Shown here one piece after another: positions 1 to 6,208 of a stretch of DNA of 7,393 bases (position 1 is the stretch's first letter; each line of letters opens with the position of its first letter). Position numbers and translations under genes: made by a program. Under the pieces are notes generated by a model. The model did no database searches. It saw nothing but the letters and a program-made list of their open reading frames with translations, and had not been told where the DNA came from. Source of the stretch: an uncultured Pelagibacteraceae bacterium (GTDB lineage: Bacteria; Pseudomonadota; Alphaproteobacteria; Pelagibacterales; Pelagibacteraceae); the NCBI GenBank assembly GCA_902531455.1, contig CACAEM010000026.1, positions 1-7,393 on the forward strand. The letters run 5' to 3'.

Positions 1-528
1 GAAACACTAGAAATTAAATTCAAAGATAAAAGCATTGCCGATGTTTTAAATATGACAGTTGATGAGGGTTGCGAATACTTTGAAAATATTTCAAATATTA
101 AAACAAAATTGCTCACACTTAAAAAAGTTGGATTAGGATATATAAAAATAGGTCAACAAGCTACTACACTATCAGGTGGAGAAGCTCAAAGAATTAAGTT
201 AGCAAAAGAATTATCAAAAAGGTCAACCGGAAGAACAATTTATATTTTAGATGAACCAACAACAGGACTGCATCAACACGATATTAAAAAATTATTGGAA
301 ATTTTACATACCTTTGTTGCAACTGGAAATACTGTCGTTGTTATCGAGCATAATTTAGATGTTATTAAAACAGCAGATTATATAGTCGATATGGGCCCAG
401 ATGGTGGTGTTAAGGGTGGTAATATCATAGCAGAGGGTAAACCTGAAGAAATCATTAATGTTAAAGATAGTTATACAGGTAAATTTTTAAAACCAATGTT
501 GGACAATAAGTTCAAAAAAACTGCTTAA
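1..528 (+). CDS. uvrA: UvrA, excinuclease ABC subunit A (3' part; 5' end outside window)
   Basis: UvrA is the damage-sensing ATPase of nucleotide excision repair; it scans DNA with UvrB in the cytoplasm. The frame is open from base 1, so the gene enters from outside the window and only the last 175 residues are seen (the family is about 950 long). The first internal ATG, at 52, is not the start. What is visible is the end of the second ABC ATPase domain: the stretch [16 protein letters not shown] that normally follows the last zinc module, the ABC signature [12 protein letters not shown] (from base 169), Walker [12 protein letters not shown] (about 238-272), and the switch-histidine stretch [19 protein letters not shown]. 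The tail [11 protein letters not shown] is the usual UvrA C-terminus. Both Walker A motifs and the zinc modules lie upstream of the window. The stop is TAA at 526-528. The visible part is intact and I am very sure of the assignment. Confidence 0.97.
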   Translation, partial: ETLEIKFKDKSIADVLNMTVDEGCEYFENISNIKTKLLTLKKVGLGYIKIGQQATTLSGGEAQRIKLAKELSKRSTGRTIYILDEPTTGLHQHDIKKLLEILHTFVATGNTVVVIEHNLDVIKTADYIVDMGPDGGVKGGNIIAEGKPEEIINVKDSYTGKFLKPMLDNKFKKTA

Positions 529-544
529 ATTTTAATTAAAAATG

Positions 545-560
545 TTATAAATTATAAATA
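545..560 (+). promoter_or_regulatory. Possible -10 element: tandem TTATAAA before the PuuD-like gene
   Basis: Two adjacent copies of TTATAAA (545-551 and 552-558) fill the end of the 34-base spacer after uvrA, and the second ends only 4 bases before the ATG at 563. TATAAA resembles the sigma-70 -10 box TATAAT, but I find no good -35 partner at 16-18 bases. If it works as a promoter, the leader would be almost absent. In sequence this AT-rich, chance matches are common, so the call is weak. The spacer also shows no Shine-Dalgarno motif for the gene that follows. Confidence 0.2.
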
Positions 561-562
561 TT

Positions 563-1165
563 ATGACTTCGATTCTTCAATCATTATCTAAAACAGTTCA
601 TATCTCTTTAGCATTATCCATTCTACTATTTTTGGGTTTATATTTTGGAAATGACGGCTTTGATATCGATGTAGTTTTTTGGAGTTGGTTATTTAGATAT
701 ATACATGTCATTGTTGCTATAATGTGGATAGGTTTACTATGGTATTTTAATTTTGTTCAAATACCAAACATGGCAAAAATACCGGACGAACAAAAACCAG
801 CTATTGGAAAAGTTATAGCTCCTGCAGCTCTGTTTTGGTTTAGATGGGCAGCTTTAGTTACTGTAATATCAGGTCTGATCTTAGCTTATTTAAACGGTTA
901 TGTTCATCAAGCTATGACATTAGGAATTGGATCAGGTGGTGGTAAAGCTACAGCCATCGGAATTGGTATGTGGTTAGGAATTATAATGGCATTTAATGTT
1001 TGGTTTGTAATATGGCCAAATCAGAAAAAAGCTTTAGGCATTATTGAGGTTGAGTCTGATGTTAAAGCTAAATCAGCAAAAATAGCGATGTTGTTTTCTA
1101 GAACAAATACACTTTTATCGTTGCCAATGCTTCTAACGATGGTAATCGCTCAAAATCTTTATTGA
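563..1165 (+). CDS. PuuD-like (Urate_ox_N/DUF989) integral membrane protein, no cytochrome c domain
   Basis: This 200-residue hydrophobic protein has about five membrane segments, roughly residues 11-29, 43-65, 87-110, 130-152 and 180-198. It resembles the membrane domain of PuuD-type urate hydroxylases (Urate_ox_N, formerly DUF989): RYIHVIVAIMWIGLLWYFNF at 45-64, FWFRWAALVTVISGLILAY at 91-109, and FNVWFVIWPNQKKALG at 144-159. Full-length PuuD proteins carry a C-terminal cytochrome c; here the protein ends after the last membrane helix and has no CxxCH haem motif. Histidines at 13, 48 and 115 are seen; H48 sits in the most family-like segment. Urate oxidation is therefore not established, and a quinone- or haem-linked membrane role is equally possible. 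An in-frame TAA at 548-550 rules out a longer product, so the ATG at 563 is the start, although no Shine-Dalgarno is seen. It follows uvrA by 34 bases and overlaps the end of secF by 7. Family assignment is fairly sure; function is not. Confidence 0.75.
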   Translation: MTSILQSLSKTVHISLALSILLFLGLYFGNDGFDIDVVFWSWLFRYIHVIVAIMWIGLLWYFNFVQIPNMAKIPDEQKPAIGKVIAPAALFWFRWAALVTVISGLILAYLNGYVHQAMTLGIGSGGGKATAIGIGMWLGIIMAFNVWFVIWPNQKKALGIIEVESDVKAKSAKIAMLFSRTNTLLSLPMLLTMVIAQNLY

Positions 1166-2055
1166 TCTTTTTCTTCTTTAAGTATTGTTCTTTGACTAAC
1201 GTTTAAAGCTACTAAAATTGGATTTGCTATGTATATTGATGAGTAAGTTCCAAAAATAACTCCTAATATCATTGCTAAAGAAAAGCCTTTTAGAATTTCA
1301 CCACCAAATAAGTAAATTGATAAAAGAGCTAATAATGTTGTTATAGATGTGATTATTGTTCTAGATAAAGTTTCATTAATTGAAATATTAGTTAAGTCAA
1401 AAATTTTAATATCAGAATACTTTCTTAAATTTTCTCTTACTCTATCAAATATAACAACGGTATCGTTCATAGAGTAACCAACAATAGTTAAAACAGCTGC
1501 AATTATAGAAAGATTTATCTCAAGTGAAAAAATTGAAAATATACCTAATGTAATAATAACATCATGAAATATAGCTAAAATAGCTCCTAAGCTAAACTGC
1601 CATTCAAATCTTATCCAAATATACAATAGCATCGCTGCAAGGGATAAGCTTATAGCTATAATTCCAGATTTTAAGAGTTCTGAGCTTACTTTAGGACCAA
1701 CATTTTCTACTCTTCTAAAGTCTACATCACCAATAGAACTAGATAATTTATTTTTAATATTTTGAATAAATTCAGGATCATTTGAATTTTGCTTTTCAAA
1801 CTTAACAATAAAGTCTGTTTCATTACCAAATTTTTTGACAGATACATCCCCTAAATTCATTTGATTAAAGCTATCTCTAATAAGACTAATATTATTAGTT
1901 TTATCTGTAGTTCTTAATTCAATTAAAGTACCACCTTTGAAATCAACACCATAATTTAAACCTTTAAAAATTAAAAATACTAATGAAATCACTATTAGAA
2001 CAAGTGATAATATATTAAATTTTCTATAAAACTTATTAAAAGAAATATCTCTCAT
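1159..2055 (-). CDS. secF: SecF, protein translocase accessory subunit
   Basis: SecF pairs with SecD in the inner membrane and uses the proton motive force to help pull secreted proteins through SecYEG on the periplasmic side. The 298-residue product is a normal single SecF. Visible features are a first membrane helix (about 14-31), the conserved YGVDFKGGTLIELR (35-48), a periplasmic domain ending in VENVGPKVSSEL (116-127), then five membrane segments. These contain the family motifs FHDVIITLG (163-171) and TIVGYSMNDTVVIFDRVREN (190-209), followed by GGEILKGFSLAMILGVIFGT. The ATG is one base past the secD stop, so translation is probably coupled; AAGGAG lies 13 bases upstream within secD. The gene closes the minus-strand run, and its TAA overlaps the end of the oppositely oriented PuuD-like gene, leaving no room for a separate terminator. 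Confidence 0.97.
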   Translation of the reverse strand: MRDISFNKFYRKFNILSLVLIVISLVFLIFKGLNYGVDFKGGTLIELRTTDKTNNISLIRDSFNQMNLGDVSVKKFGNETDFIVKFEKQNSNDPEFIQNIKNKLSSSIGDVDFRRVENVGPKVSSELLKSGIIAISLSLAAMLLYIWIRFEWQFSLGAILAIFHDVIITLGIFSIFSLEINLSIIAAVLTIVGYSMNDTVVIFDRVRENLRKYSDIKIFDLTNISINETLSRTIITSITTLLALLSIYLFGGEILKGFSLAMILGVIFGTYSSIYIANPILVALNVSQRTILKEEKDQ

Positions 2056-2056
2056 T

Positions 2057-3610
2057 TTAAAGTAGCTGCTCCTTATCTTTATTTTTGACTACATATACAG
2101 AAGTTAATAATCTTGCTATAAAATATACTGAAAATAAGGTAGTTAAAATTCCAACACCTAAAGTTACTGAAAAACCTTTTACAGGTCCTGAACCCATAAA
2201 AAATAAAATAAACGCTGCAATTAGTGTAGTAATATTTGCATCTAATATAGTTGTTCTTGATTTTGTATATCCAGCATCAAAGGCAATTATTGGGTTTTTT
2301 TCATTTTTAGACTCTTCTTTAATACGTTCAAAAATCAAAACATTTGCGTCAACAGCCATACCAACTGTTAAGATGATTCCTGCAATACCTGGTAATGTTA
2401 ATGTTGCTTCAAATAAAGTTAGAATACCAATTAATAAAAAAAGGTTTGTGACTAATGCTAAATTAGCAATTAATCCAAATGCTCTATACTTATAAATCAT
2501 AAATAAAATAACTAACAAGAAACCAATAAATAAAGATAAAATACCAGCATCTATCGAGTCTTGACCTAAGTCCGGTCCAACAGTTCTTTCTTCAATGATA
2601 TTTAAAGGTGCAGGCAATGCTCCAGATCTCAGTAGTAGAGCAAGATCTGTTGCAGATTGAAAAGTGAAACCACCCGAAATTTGTCCTGAGCCACTAATTA
2701 TTGGCTCTCTTATTGTTGGAGCACTAATTATTTTTCCATCTAGCACTATTGCTAATTGTTTACCAACTCCAGTACTTGTTGCTTTACCAAATTTTTTGGC
2801 ACCTACTCTATCTAAACTAAATGAAACTACAGTTTCATTTGTCTCTGTGTTCATTGTTGGCTTTGCATCAACTAGATTATCACCACTTAAAATTATCCTT
2901 TTACCAACAATTGCATCTCTGGAACCATCTTCAAAAGATAATTTTTCAGTTCCAAATGACTCTTCATTATTTTGAGAAATAAATTGAAATGTTAGATTTG
3001 CTGTTTTCCCAAGTAAAGATTTAATTCTATTTGGATCATCCAAGCCAGGTAATTCAACTAATATTCTATCATTTCCTCTTTTTAGAATATTAGGCTCATT
3101 CGTTCCAACTTCATCTACTCTTCTTCTGACAATTTCAATAGCTTGATCTAGTGAAGAATTTTTTAGTAAAACTAATCCATATCTTGAATATGTTAAATTA
3201 AAGAAGTTCTCATTTTCTGTTACATCAAACTCGTGTGATTTATATTGTTGATAATATTGGTTAATATCACTTTCTTTATCATTTAAAATTTTTTTAACAT
3301 TTTCAAATTCATTATCTGATGCTTCAAATAAAATTGTATTTTCATTAAGTGAAAAATTTTTTAAATTTATTTTTTTTTCTTTAAAATATCTTTTTAATTC
3401 AATTATTTTTGATTGTAATTTTTGAGTAATTACTGGCTGATTGTCTATTTCAAGAAGTAGGTAAGAACCTCCCTGTAAATCCAGGCCTAAATTAATCTTT
3501 TTTTGAAAAAAATTATCATCAAACTTAACAAAATTTGAAAAAGCAAAATATGAGAAAATAACTGTAAAAACAATTACTGAAATTATTCGTAATTTTGAAA
3601 AGTATAACAC
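2057..3610 (-). CDS. secD: SecD, protein translocase accessory subunit (GTG start)
   Basis: SecD forms the SecDF complex that finishes preprotein export across the inner membrane using the proton gradient. The 517-residue length is typical of alphaproteobacterial SecD and shorter than that of enterobacteria. In order: an N-terminal membrane helix (about 8-27), the hallmark LGLDLQGGSYLL (41-52), a large periplasmic part with AIEIVRRRVDEVGTNEPNIL, ILVELPGLDDPNRI, AIVLDGKIISAPTIREPI and LLLRSGALPAPL, then GPDLGQDSI (345-353). Five closing membrane segments follow, containing PGIAGIILTVGMAVDANVLI (407-426) with the conserved acidic residue of the proton path, and FERIKEE. The start is GTG at 3610; the in-frame codons upstream lead to the yajC stop with no ATG between, and no later Met is plausible. 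It lies 12 bases after yajC and 1 base before secF, all one transcription unit. An A9 run at codons 78-81 is a possible slippage site. Confidence 0.97.
   Translation of the reverse strand: MLYFSKLRIISVIVFTVIFSYFAFSNFVKFDDNFFQKKINLGLDLQGGSYLLLEIDNQPVITQKLQSKIIELKRYFKEKKINLKNFSLNENTILFEASDNEFENVKKILNDKESDINQYYQQYKSHEFDVTENENFFNLTYSRYGLVLLKNSSLDQAIEIVRRRVDEVGTNEPNILKRGNDRILVELPGLDDPNRIKSLLGKTANLTFQFISQNNEESFGTEKLSFEDGSRDAIVGKRIILSGDNLVDAKPTMNTETNETVVSFSLDRVGAKKFGKATSTGVGKQLAIVLDGKIISAPTIREPIISGSGQISGGFTFQSATDLALLLRSGALPAPLNIIEERTVGPDLGQDSIDAGILSLFIGFLLVILFMIYKYRAFGLIANLALVTNLFLLIGILTLFEATLTLPGIAGIILTVGMAVDANVLIFERIKEESKNEKNPIIAFDAGYTKSRTTILDANITTLIAAFILFFMGSGPVKGFSVTLGVGILTTLFSVYFIARLLTSVYVVKNKDKEQLL
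2069..2074 (-). promoter_or_regulatory. Ribosome binding site candidate for secF, inside secD
   Basis: On the minus strand this reads AAGGAG, a near-perfect Shine-Dalgarno lying in the last codons of secD. The spacing to the secF ATG is 13 bases, longer than the usual 5-9, so it may act mainly in keeping ribosomes near the secD stop for reinitiation. Confidence 0.45.
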
Positions 3611-3622
3611 TTTTTTATGATG

Positions 3623-3907
3623 TTATTTTTTTGGTTCTGTAGAGCTTACTAAACCTTGAATTCCAGTTGCTCTGACAACTTCAACATTCACATTATCAGA
3701 AATTTTAACCTCAACTTTTTCGTTATCAATTATTCTTTCAACAGTACCAACTATACCACCAGAGGTAATTACCTTGTCTCCTCTTTTAAGTGCTTCAACC
3801 ATGGCTTTGTGATCTTTTACTTTTTTCTGTTGAGGTCTAATTAGAAAAAAATAGAAAATAACAAAAATTAAAACTAAAGGTATAAATTGTCCAATTCCAG
3901 CATCCAT
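3623..3907 (-). CDS. yajC: YajC, preprotein translocase subunit
   Basis: YajC is a small single-pass inner-membrane protein that associates with SecDF and SecYEG. The 94-residue product has one membrane helix (about 8-24), the family signature FLIRPQQKKVKDHKAMVE running into LKRGDKVITSGGIVGTVERI, and a small beta-rich cytoplasmic end. Length is within the family's usual range of about 85-115. The ATG at 3907 has a good Shine-Dalgarno (AGGA, 6 bases away). It is the first gene of the yajC-secD-secF trio, 55 bases after serS. In many alphaproteobacteria surE, pcm and an nlpD/lytM-like gene lie between serS and yajC; none is present here. The yajC stop is in frame with secD, only four sense codons before the secD GTG. 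Confidence 0.96.
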   Translation of the reverse strand: MDAGIGQFIPLVLIFVIFYFFLIRPQQKKVKDHKAMVEALKRGDKVITSGGIVGTVERIIDNEKVEVKISDNVNVEVVRATGIQGLVSSTEPKK

Positions 3908-3913
3908 AACGTA

Positions 3914-3917
3914 TCCT
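3914..3917 (-). promoter_or_regulatory. Ribosome binding site for yajC
   Basis: AGGA on the minus strand, 6 bases before the yajC ATG. It is one of the few well-placed Shine-Dalgarno motifs in the window and supports the start at 3907. Confidence 0.6.
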
Positions 3918-3930
3918 ATTAAGTTAAGGC

Positions 3931-3959
3931 TATTTATCCTATCTATTATTCAAACTCAA
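3931..3959 (-). promoter_or_regulatory. Weak candidate promoter for yajC-secD-secF
   Basis: In the 55-base serS-yajC spacer, the largest in the window, the minus strand reads TTGAGT (3959-3954), then 17 bases, then TAAATA (3936-3931). The -35 match is fair (TTGA plus two mismatches) and the -10 match is poor (3 of 6). The spacer also repeats TATCCTAT on the plus strand, at 3912-3919 and 3935-3942. No GC-rich hairpin is seen after serS, so read-through from the upstream genes is at least as likely as a separate promoter. Confidence 0.2.
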
Positions 3960-3962
3960 CTC

Positions 3963-5222
3963 TTAATTGATAGAAATTTTATCTATATTTGACATATATG
4001 GCTTAAGAACATCAGGTATCAAAATAGATCCATCTTCTGCTTGATAATTTTCCATAATAGCAATCATAGTTCTGCCAACTGCTAATCCACTGCCATTAAG
4101 AGTTCCAACAAATTCTTTTAGATTGTTTTGTCCTTTATATCTAGCTTTCATTCTTCTTGCTTGGAATGAACCACAAGATGAACAGCTTGAAATCTCTCTA
4201 TACTTATTTTCAGATGGAAGCCAAACTTCAATGTCATAAGTTTTTTCTGCACTAAAACCCATATCACCAGTACATAAAACAATTTTTCTATAAGGAAGTT
4301 TTAACGCATCCAATATCATTGTAGCAGAGTTTGACATTCTTTCTAACTCTTCTGCACATTTATCATTTTCTACAATACTTACTAGTTCCACTTTATAAAA
4401 TTGGTGCTGTCTGATCATACCTTTAGTATCTTTACCATAACTACCTGCCTCTTTTCTAAAACATGGAGTTGATGCAACTACTCTAATAGGTAATTCTCTC
4501 TTTTCCAAAATTCGATTTTTCACAATATTTGTCAAAATTACTTCAGCTGTTGGTATTAAAAACTTTCTTTCTTCATCTTCATCTAGTTTAATTTCAAATT
4601 GATCATTTTCAAATTTTGGTAATTGTCCAGTGCCAAACATTGTTTCAGCGGTTGCAATTAATGGAGGAGATATTTCTGTATAACCATTTTTTTGAGTATG
4701 TGTATCAATCATAAAATTTGATATTGCTCTTTCTAATTGAGCTAATTCTTTTTTTACAAATACAAATCTTGAACCGGTTGTTTTTGTTGCTAGGTCAAAA
4801 TCAAGCATATTTAATTTATTTCCTAATTCATAATGAGATTTTGGCTTAAAATTAAAATCTTTTATTTTTCCCTTTTTCTCAATTTCTTTATTAGAATTTT
4901 CATCTTGTCCTATTGGGACATCACTTAATGGGATATTCGGTATAGAAGATAAAATTTCAGTAATCTGTGTCTGTAATTTAATTTGATTTTTATTAATTTC
5001 TTCAATTTTTAAAGAAAGCTCTTTTGATTTTTTGAATAAACTTTGGTCTTTCGATTTTGAAATAGACCTTTTTTCCATTTCAAACTTTTCTTTTTCTTGA
5101 ATAAGTTTTCTATTTTCTCCATCTAAACTTAATATGTTATCAAGACTTATATCAATATTTCGATTTTTAAGTTTTTCCTTAACATTTTCGAAGTCATTTC
5201 TGATATCTTTAATATTGTGCAT
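3963..5222 (-). CDS. serS: Seryl-tRNA synthetase (class II)
   Basis: SerRS charges tRNA-Ser (and tRNA-Sec where present) with serine in the cytoplasm. I place the start at the ATG at 5222, giving 419 residues that begin MHNIKDIRND, like the common MxDIKxIR start of the family. Extending to 5246 would need a TTG codon and adds eight lysine-rich residues not expected in the family. The N-terminal part (about 30-95) is the tRNA-binding coiled coil. The catalytic core shows the serine-pocket TAE (225-227), motif 2 around FRKEAGSYGKDTKGMIRQHQ (255-274), EISSCSSCGSFQARRMKARY (343-362) and motif 3 GSGLAVGRTMIAIMENYQ (377-394). All expected active-site motifs are present. It overlaps the end of tatC by 14 bases, with no clear Shine-Dalgarno, so translation is probably coupled to tatC. 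The tatC-serS order is typical of Alphaproteobacteria. Confidence 0.96.
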   Translation of the reverse strand: MHNIKDIRNDFENVKEKLKNRNIDISLDNILSLDGENRKLIQEKEKFEMEKRSISKSKDQSLFKKSKELSLKIEEINKNQIKLQTQITEILSSIPNIPLSDVPIGQDENSNKEIEKKGKIKDFNFKPKSHYELGNKLNMLDFDLATKTTGSRFVFVKKELAQLERAISNFMIDTHTQKNGYTEISPPLIATAETMFGTGQLPKFENDQFEIKLDEDEERKFLIPTAEVILTNIVKNRILEKRELPIRVVASTPCFRKEAGSYGKDTKGMIRQHQFYKVELVSIVENDKCAEELERMSNSATMILDALKLPYRKIVLCTGDMGFSAEKTYDIEVWLPSENKYREISSCSSCGSFQARRMKARYKGQNNLKEFVGTLNGSGLAVGRTMIAIMENYQAEDGSILIPDVLKPYMSNIDKISIN

Positions 5223-5979
5223 TTTTTTCAGCTGCTTTCTTTTCAATTATTCCTACTGATATTATTGATAATTCATATAAAATTAATAAAGGTATGCCTA
5301 AACCAATTTGTGTGATTGGGTCTGGTGGTGTTAATATAGCTGCTGCAGCGAATATTATTACAACAACATATTTTCTTCTCTCTTTTAAAAATGTTGAATT
5401 CACAACTCCAATTCTAGCTAATAAACTTAATACTACCGGTAATTGAAAACTTAAACCAAATGCAAAAATAAGTTTCATTACCAATGATAAATACTCATTT
5501 ACTTTAGCTTCCAATTGAATTGGCAGATTAGTGGCTGCACCTAAGCTCTCAAAGGATAAAAAAAACTTTATAGCTAAGGGCATTATTAGATAATAAACCA
5601 ACATTCCTCCAAGCAAGAATAGAATTGGAGTTACCACTAAGTAAGGCATTATAGCTTTCTTTTCATGATTATAAAGTCCAGGTGCTATAAATTTCCAAAC
5701 TTGGATTAGTATAAATGGGCTTGTGATAAAGAAAGCTGCAAAAAAAGAGACCTTTAAGTATGTTAGAAATGTTTCTTGAAGAGCAGTAAATATTAATCTT
5801 CTATTTATGTCATCATCTTTTACTGCATTCGCATATGGTTCAACTAAAAATCCATAAATGTACTCAGAAAAATAATAACAAATTACAAATAAAATAGCCA
5901 AAAATATAAATGAGTTTATTAATCTTTTTCTTAATTCAGTTAAATGACTTATGAAACTTCCCTCTTTATCTTTACTCAT
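5209..5979 (-). CDS. tatC: TatC, twin-arginine translocase receptor subunit
   Basis: TatC is the six-helix inner-membrane protein that, with TatB, recognises twin-arginine signal peptides so that folded proteins can be exported. With the ATG at 5979 the product has 256 residues and starts MSKDKEGSFISHLTELRKRL, which puts the conserved Glu15 and Arg17 at the same numbers as in E. coli TatC. A second in-frame ATG at 5994 would add MRKKK; it cannot be excluded, but it fits the family less well. Other signatures are WKFIAPGLYNHEKK (95-108, with the conserved Glu at 106), EYLSLVMKLIFAFGLSFQLP and the loop TPPDPITQIGLGIPLLILYE near the last helices. The start overlaps the tatB end by 8 bases (23 with the longer start), just after an A9 run, and the stop overlaps serS. 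No strong Shine-Dalgarno is present. Confidence 0.95.
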   Translation of the reverse strand: MSKDKEGSFISHLTELRKRLINSFIFLAILFVICYYFSEYIYGFLVEPYANAVKDDDINRRLIFTALQETFLTYLKVSFFAAFFITSPFILIQVWKFIAPGLYNHEKKAIMPYLVVTPILFLLGGMLVYYLIMPLAIKFFLSFESLGAATNLPIQLEAKVNEYLSLVMKLIFAFGLSFQLPVVLSLLARIGVVNSTFLKERRKYVVVIIFAAAAILTPPDPITQIGLGIPLLILYELSIISVGIIEKKAAEKNAQY

Positions 5980-6205
5980 CTTTTTTTTTCTCATTATTTT
6001 CTGATTTAGGTTTATCGTCTATATCAGTATTTAAAGTTTCATTTGTTAAATCACTGACTTGTCCTTGGACATCATGAACGTATTTTTTGGCTGAACCAAT
6101 CCATGAACCAATTTTTTTTAACATGTAAGGAAAATCTTTAGGACCTACTACAATAATTGCTATTGAGACTATGATTAGTATTTCTAGCCAGCCAATTGAC
6201 GGCAT
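5972..6205 (-). CDS. tatB: TatB, twin-arginine translocase subunit (short form)
   Basis: TatB forms the Tat receptor with TatC. It is 77 residues: a short N-terminal membrane helix (about 4-20) with the TatB-typical Glu8 (MPSIGWLE), the hinge VVGPKDFP with Gly-Pro, then an amphipathic helix starting LKKIGSWIGSAKKYVHDVQG and a charged tail ending EKKKDE. Gly-Pro plus Glu8 and a GPxxFP-like hinge separate it from TatA, as does its place between tatA and tatC. It is much shorter than most TatB proteins (often 120-180), having lost the long variable C-terminal part; no frameshift is needed to explain this. It starts 3 bases after tatA, without a Shine-Dalgarno. The last codons hold an A9 run (5981-5989 on the plus strand as T9) beside the tatC start. 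Confidence 0.9.
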   Translation of the reverse strand: MPSIGWLEILIIVSIAIIVVGPKDFPYMLKKIGSWIGSAKKYVHDVQGQVSDLTNETLNTDIDDKPKSENNEKKKDE

Positions 6206-6208
6206 TTG

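Noticed and set aside
52..528. Reading 52-528 as a complete small ABC ATPase
   Set aside because: The frame is open upstream to base 1 and the residues there match UvrA, so the ATG at 52 is internal.
530..541. Perfect 12-base palindrome TTTTAATTAAAA just after the uvrA stop
   Set aside because: Only A and T, with no loop or GC stem, so it is not a credible intrinsic terminator; such palindromes are expected often at this composition.
2085..2495. 136-codon open frame on the + strand opposite secD
   Set aside because: It is the mirror of the conserved SecD membrane region and has no family-like sequence; AT-rich coding of hydrophobic helices often leaves open antisense frames.
2664..2975. 103-codon open frame on the + strand opposite secD
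   Set aside because: It lies wholly inside secD, shows no recognisable motif and has no ribosome site; treated as a shadow.
3490..3510. T7-G-A7 dyad within secD that looks like a hairpin
   Set aside because: It encodes Phe-Phe-Gln-Lys-Lys next to the conserved LGLDLQGG motif; a one-base loop and an all-AT stem would not form a stable structure.
3656..3844. 62-codon open frame on the + strand opposite yajC
   Set aside because: Antisense shadow of a clear YajC gene; low-complexity Asn/Phe-rich translation.
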